The translations under genes were made by a program, and so were the position numbers. Shown piece after piece: positions 60,880 through 64,000 of a DNA stretch of 64,000 bases; position 1 is the stretch's first letter, and each line of letters starts with the position of its first letter. Source of the stretch: Zeaxanthinibacter enoshimensis (GTDB taxonomy: Bacteria; Bacteroidota; Bacteroidia; Flavobacteriales; Flavobacteriaceae); contig NZ_SNYI01000002.1 in the NCBI RefSeq assembly GCF_004362865.1, forward strand, positions 896,099-960,098, read 5' to 3'. The notes below the pieces were generated by a model. It searched no databases and was not told where the DNA came from. It saw nothing but the letters and a program-made list of their open reading frames with translations.

Positions 60880-60948
60880 GTCGTTGGTTTTGTATGATAT
60901 TGTTGTTCTTATTCCGGGCCTCTAACCCGGACTTTAATGATAACAGCC

Positions 60949-61410
60949 TCATCCCATCCTGGAAGCGGCCTTTTCAACTGCCTTGTAGATACGGCTGTAT
61001 GATGCGCAGCGACAGAGATTTCCCTGCATGGCCGATTTGATCTCAGCGGAATCGGGGTTGGGATTTTTATCTAAGAAAGCCGCTGCCGTCATGATCTGCC
61101 CGGCCTGGCAATATCCGCACTGCGGCACATCTACCTCTTTCCAGGCCTGCTGAACCGGGTGGGAGCCATCTTCAGAAAGCCCTTCTATGGTAGTGATCTC
61201 TTTCCCCGAGACCTGGGCCGCGGTGAGAACACAACTGCGAACTGCCTGTCCGTCCAGGTGAACGGTACAAGCCCCGCATTGGGCAATTCCGCATCCATAT
61301 TTTGCACCTACAAGGTCCAGGTGATCCCGGAGTATCCATAACAGGGGCGTATCTTCGCTTACGTCCACGGAACGGACGCTCCCGTTCACTTTAATTTGAT
61401 AAGTTGGCAT
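60949..61410 (-). CDS. 2Fe-2S subunit of the molybdoenzyme (IorA-like)
   Basis: A 153-residue protein with two 2Fe-2S domains. The plant-type cluster is bound by CGIAQCGAC and a later Cys (AVRSC). The second, all-helical cluster domain has PQCGYCQAGQIMTAAAFL and NLCRCASYSRIYKA. It passes electrons from the molybdenum site. It has no signal peptide and must ride with the Tat-targeted large subunit. It is the first gene of the operon, 69 bases ahead of the large subunit gene. Confidence 0.92.
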   Translation of the reverse strand: MPTYQIKVNGSVRSVDVSEDTPLLWILRDHLDLVGAKYGCGIAQCGACTVHLDGQAVRSCVLTAAQVSGKEITTIEGLSEDGSHPVQQAWKEVDVPQCGYCQAGQIMTAAAFLDKNPNPDSAEIKSAMQGNLCRCASYSRIYKAVEKAASRMG

Positions 61411-61504
61411 AGAAGGATTGTTAGTTATGAAATTGGTTGTCTTTACAAGTTATCAAAATTTAGCGCCGGAAGTACTGTTTTAACAATATGTTAAATGTTA
61501 AAAA

Positions 61505-62440
61505 CTACTCCGCCCGGCTGATCTTATCTCGTAACTCGCGGTATGTGACCAGGATAATATCTTCTGCTTCCAGCAATTGCCGGAAAGCATCACTGGTGAA
61601 GTAATCAAAATCGGCCTGCCTCCAGCTTGCTCCCCAATCCGGGTGGTCTACAGTGATTGCCTGCATTTCATCATTATCATAAGCCAGGTGGATCTGCAGG
61701 GAATGCAGACCCGGCGGTAGATTTTTCATTAAACTATCGTAGTATTTCTCCGGACCTTTCCGGTAATCCTCCGGCACCACCGTATGGATACCATCCATCA
61801 GGACGGTATTTTCATCAAACAGGGCATTAATTTCCGGATGGTCGTACTCCAAGACCCTCCTGGGCAGTAACAGTGGTAAACCGAATTCCTTACCCACACG
61901 CATATAAGCGGCAATGAATTCGGGTGTGCTGAGGGCCGCTCGCATATGAGCATCCAGGTGTGTTACATCTATACCGGCTTCGTAGGCTTTTTTAACCTGG
62001 TTCCTTAATTCCAGTTCCACTTCTCCCGGTTTAGCCTTCTGTACCGTGCTGTCTACCGTGGCATAGAAATAGCCCTGCTTATTCAGCAGGGAGGCAACAG
62101 CATCCCGGGAACTGACCGGGCCCCATTTATAGTGCTTCCATTCGCTGTTAAGCGTAAGATGTAAACCGAGATCAGCTTGTTTATTGCTACGGGCGTAAGC
62201 GGCTATTTCCGGGAACCAGGGACAGGGAACCATAATACTGGCGGAATTGACCGGGCTGTTTTCGAGGCCTATGATACTGGCCTGGTTCTCTGAATGAGCC
62301 ATCCCCAGGTCATCAGCGTGTATAATGAGTAGCCTTGCGTTATCCGGGTAACCCAATCGTGAGGCAATACTTGGTTGCTGGGCGTAAATGGCACCGGCGG
62401 CAAAGAGGAGGATTGGCAGACATATCAGTCTCATGATCAC
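61505..62440 (-). CDS. Exported YdjC/ChbG-family carbohydrate deacetylase
   Basis: A 311-residue protein with a signal peptide (LICLPILLFAAGAIYAQ). The YdjC fold is shown by LLIIHADDLGMAHSENQASI, with the metal-binding Asp-Asp, ADLGLHLTLNSEWKHY, and the third site in DVTHLDAHMRAAL. Family members remove acetyl groups from chito-oligosaccharides; the substrate here is unknown. It is placed upstream of the molybdoenzyme operon on the same strand with a 94-base gap, probably as a separate gene. Confidence 0.85.
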   Translation of the reverse strand: MIMRLICLPILLFAAGAIYAQQPSIASRLGYPDNARLLIIHADDLGMAHSENQASIIGLENSPVNSASIMVPCPWFPEIAAYARSNKQADLGLHLTLNSEWKHYKWGPVSSRDAVASLLNKQGYFYATVDSTVQKAKPGEVELELRNQVKKAYEAGIDVTHLDAHMRAALSTPEFIAAYMRVGKEFGLPLLLPRRVLEYDHPEINALFDENTVLMDGIHTVVPEDYRKGPEKYYDSLMKNLPPGLHSLQIHLAYDNDEMQAITVDHPDWGASWRQADFDYFTSDAFRQLLEAEDIILVTYRELRDKISRAE

Positions 62441-62512
62441 AAGTTTTTAATAGTACAAGGAAGCTACGAAAATAAATTCTACTTCTACCGGATAAGAATT
62501 TACAAGGCTTTA

Positions 62513-62520
62513 TACTTTTG
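62513..62520 (+). promoter_or_regulatory. Bacteroidota-type -7 box for the VWA lipoprotein gene
   Basis: TACTTTTG is an exact TAnnTTTG match, 39 bases before the start codon. The leader contains a small inverted repeat TGCGT/ACGCA (62531-62545). Confidence 0.45.
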
Positions 62521-62559
62521 TGGCCAATCATGCGTTAAGGACGCAGAACAATAAACCTA

Positions 62560-63654
62560 ATGTCTATGAAATTAATACGCTCCTTTTTTACAATTCTCAG
62601 CCTTGCTGCCCTGGTGGTATCCTGTGGAAATGCTGATAACGATGTCGATTTCAACTTTAACCAGGGTGAACTGGGACAGGGAAAGCCTGTTGACGACTGC
62701 CTGGGCTTGGGAGAAAACGATCTTATCCTCTCTATACAGGACCAGTTTACAACACTTCCCGGAAAAGTTTCCATCTTTTTCAAAGTATCTGACAGTAATG
62801 GCAACCCTGTATCCGGGTTACAGGCCAACCAGTTCACCATTTACGAGCAAGGGCGAAATGATGATTGTTTTAACACCATTTCCACCTCAGAATCGCAGGC
62901 ACGTATTTCTCCGAATTCGCAAATATTCCGGAATAATACCCTGCTGGTACTTGATCTCAGTAACAGTGTTCTCAGCAGTAGTCTTGAAGAACTTAAATCA
63001 GCATCCATTAGTTTCGTGAATAACGTGATGCCGGCCCAGGAAACTGATTCCTACAAGATGGCGATCTACTGGTTTGACGGGGAAGATAAATTACATCTTC
63101 TGAACCCACTCAGCCGTTCTAAAACAGAACTTATCGCTTCTATAGACGGGATCACTAAGGATATCAGCACTGACCCATCCACCGATCTGTACGGGGCAGT
63201 GATTAAATCGACTAATATTGCTGAAAACCTGCTGAAAGAAAGCAGCAATGACGATGTTATCGCCGCTGCTTCTGTAGTGGTATTTACGGATGGTACAGAC
63301 CAGGCGTCAAGATATACCGAACAAGCAGCCATTGATAAAGTGGAGAATGCCGATCGTAATATTTCTTTCTTCTCTATAGGCCTTGGGGCGGAGATCGATG
63401 CAGACATTCTTTCCCAGATCGGGAAGACATTCAGTGTTTTCGCCGGGAATAAAGAAGAATTAGAGACTACTTTCAACGATATTTCTTTCCGTGTTTCGGA
63501 ACAGGCCAGCAGTTTTTACTTGTTCGAATACTGCAGTCCGAAAAGAGATGGTAGTGGCGAGAATAACCTGGCTATACAGGTGAAAGACGGGAACCGCCAG
63601 GGTGCTGTACAGACAAAGTTCAGCGCTAAGGGTTTTACCGGCGGATGCGAGTAA
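62560..63654 (+). CDS. VWA-domain lipoprotein
   Basis: A 364-residue lipoprotein with lipobox LAALVVSC and an acidic low-complexity linker (GNADNDVDFNFNQGELGQ). Residues 70-115 look like a beta-sandwich (KVSIFFKVSDSNGNPVSGLQ). The von Willebrand A domain follows (about 128-310), with MIDAS motif DLSNS in LLVLDLSNSVLSS, the conserved Thr in a TDGTDQ loop, and IGLGAEIDADIL. It ends with a small Cys-containing beta domain. It probably binds a metal-dependent ligand at the cell surface. The start may also be the Met two codons later. Confidence 0.8.
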   Translation: MSMKLIRSFFTILSLAALVVSCGNADNDVDFNFNQGELGQGKPVDDCLGLGENDLILSIQDQFTTLPGKVSIFFKVSDSNGNPVSGLQANQFTIYEQGRNDDCFNTISTSESQARISPNSQIFRNNTLLVLDLSNSVLSSSLEELKSASISFVNNVMPAQETDSYKMAIYWFDGEDKLHLLNPLSRSKTELIASIDGITKDISTDPSTDLYGAVIKSTNIAENLLKESSNDDVIAAASVVVFTDGTDQASRYTEQAAIDKVENADRNISFFSIGLGAEIDADILSQIGKTFSVFAGNKEELETTFNDISFRVSEQASSFYLFEYCSPKRDGSGENNLAIQVKDGNRQGAVQTKFSAKGFTGGCE

Positions 63655-63676
63655 GAACTTATATCACTACAATGTT

Positions 63677-63700
63677 AAAAGACCCTTTCGAGGGTCTTTT
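63677..63700 (+). terminator. Terminator of the VWA lipoprotein gene
   Basis: AAAAGACCCT (63677-63686) and AGGGTCTTTT (63691-63700) form a perfect ten-pair stem with a UUCG tetraloop, followed by TTTT. It lies 22 bases past the stop codon. Confidence 0.9.
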
Positions 63701-63750
63701 TTTTGTTCCGAGGTAGGGAAAAACCGGGGTGAGTTGTTTTCTAATAACAC

Positions 63751-63885
63751 GGCAGTCATCCCATAACTGCCTTCCTATATATAACCCCGGGAGACCTGTA
63801 AATTGTTTTATCTTCGGGGGAAAAGAGATAAACTATAATATTACAGGTCTTCGCAATGCGCCCCCAGGGGCGCATTGTTTTTTTA
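63751..63885 (+). ncRNA. Candidate small RNA: three hairpins ending in a U-tract
   Basis: Downstream of the VWA terminator lie three inverted repeats in series: GGCAGT/ACTGCC (63751-63771), AGACCTGTAA/TTACAGGTCT (63792-63850) and CAATGCGCCCC/GGGGCGCATTG (63854-63877). The last is followed by a long T-run, as in intrinsic terminators. No protein-coding frame is evident. This layout suggests a short transcript with a terminator hairpin. No promoter is clear, so it is a weak call; the structures may instead be 3-prime elements of the neighbouring minus-strand gene. Confidence 0.25.
63854..63885 (+). terminator. GC-rich terminator hairpin near the window end
   Basis: An 11-base inverted repeat CAATGCGCCCC/GGGGCGCATTG with a very short loop is followed by GTTTTTTTT on the plus strand. 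The VWA gene already has its own terminator, so this one probably ends a different plus-strand transcript. Confidence 0.6.
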
Positions 63886-64000
63886 CCGTAATATCAGGGC
63901 ATTTTTGAACCTGAAATCCTTTTGCTGCCCTTGTAAAGGGATCAGGAAACCATTAACGACAGCATACTCGTTTATACCATTCTTCTGTAATAAGAAATTC
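63883..64000 (-). CDS. C-terminal end of a gene running off the window
   Basis: A minus-strand frame open from the window edge to a TAA gives 38 residues: NFLLQKNGINEYAVVNG, then FLIPLQGQQKDFRFKN and ALILR. It has normal amino-acid composition and no stops, but it is too short to identify. The gene continues beyond position 64000, so neither start nor function can be stated. Confidence 0.4.
   Translation of the reverse strand, partial: NFLLQKNGINEYAVVNGFLIPLQGQQKDFRFKNALILR

Noticed and set aside
61411-61504. Molybdenum cofactor riboswitch upstream of the molybdoenzyme operon
   Set aside because: The gap is only 94 bases and shows no hairpin set resembling the known moco RNA motif.

Overview
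The window reads as chromosome of a marine-type Flavobacteriaceae bacterium (Bacteroidota). The support is indirect but consistent. Exported proteins carry short signal peptides ending in -AQ or a Cys lipobox. Starts lack Shine-Dalgarno sequences. Several upstream regions carry the Bacteroidota -7 box TAnnTTTG. The families are also typical: fused alpha/beta 2-oxoacid dehydrogenase E1, bacterial GH3, sortilin-like Asp-box protein, YqaE, short HPF and FKBP/SlyD. I see no rRNA, tRNA, transposase, phage gene or CRISPR array, and genus cannot be fixed by eye.

Layout. 0-6.8 kb: housekeeping genes (nucleoside phosphorylase, DUF1835, SUI1, 2OG oxygenase, E1 fusion, two envelope lipoproteins). 6.9-12.6 kb: seven co-directional, mostly overlapping genes (flavoprotein, methyltransferase, type III polyketide synthase, FabL-like enoyl reductase, dehydratase, ketosynthase, ACP). 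They look like a dedicated type II fatty-acid module feeding a type III PKS and tailoring enzymes, probably for a phenolic or pyrone lipid. A folded, U-tailed element lies just downstream. 13-20.7 kb: ribosome hibernation factor with a Cys-less ArsC-like protein, TerC, small redox proteins, an MFS pump, a GH13 enzyme and an unlisted 45-aa membrane protein. 20.9-21.4 kb: three families of short tandem repeats with GC-rich palindromes. 21.5-25.7 kb: mixed housekeeping genes.

25.8-35.1 kb is the most unusual stretch. A YqcI/YcgG (GntA-type) haem N-hydroxylase is translationally coupled to a DUF1989 protein. Next come an exported dikinase with glucan-water-dikinase architecture and a serine beta-lactamase-like hydrolase. 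These face a convergent operon of a second such hydrolase and an Npt/NTT-type nucleotide-transporter-like membrane protein with a HEAT-repeat tail. An exported ATP-using enzyme beside a nucleotide-carrier homologue is the best candidate here for an undescribed system.

35-52.8 kb: FKBP, NTF2-like protein, MscS, OsmC, dienelactone hydrolase, YqaE, HExxH protein, GH3, Asp-box protein, DoxX, divergent EF-G paralogue, PIMT, ECF sigma factor with a membrane partner, and protealysin with its emfourin inhibitor. 52.9-61.4 kb: one long minus-strand unit for a Tat-exported two-subunit xanthine-oxidase-family molybdoenzyme plus its cofactor genes (MoaD, MoaA, MobA, MoeB-like, MoeA, XdhC, MocA-like); MoaC and MoaE are absent. 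The window ends with a YdjC-type deacetylase, a VWA lipoprotein, a possible small-RNA region and the C-terminus of a gene that runs off the edge.
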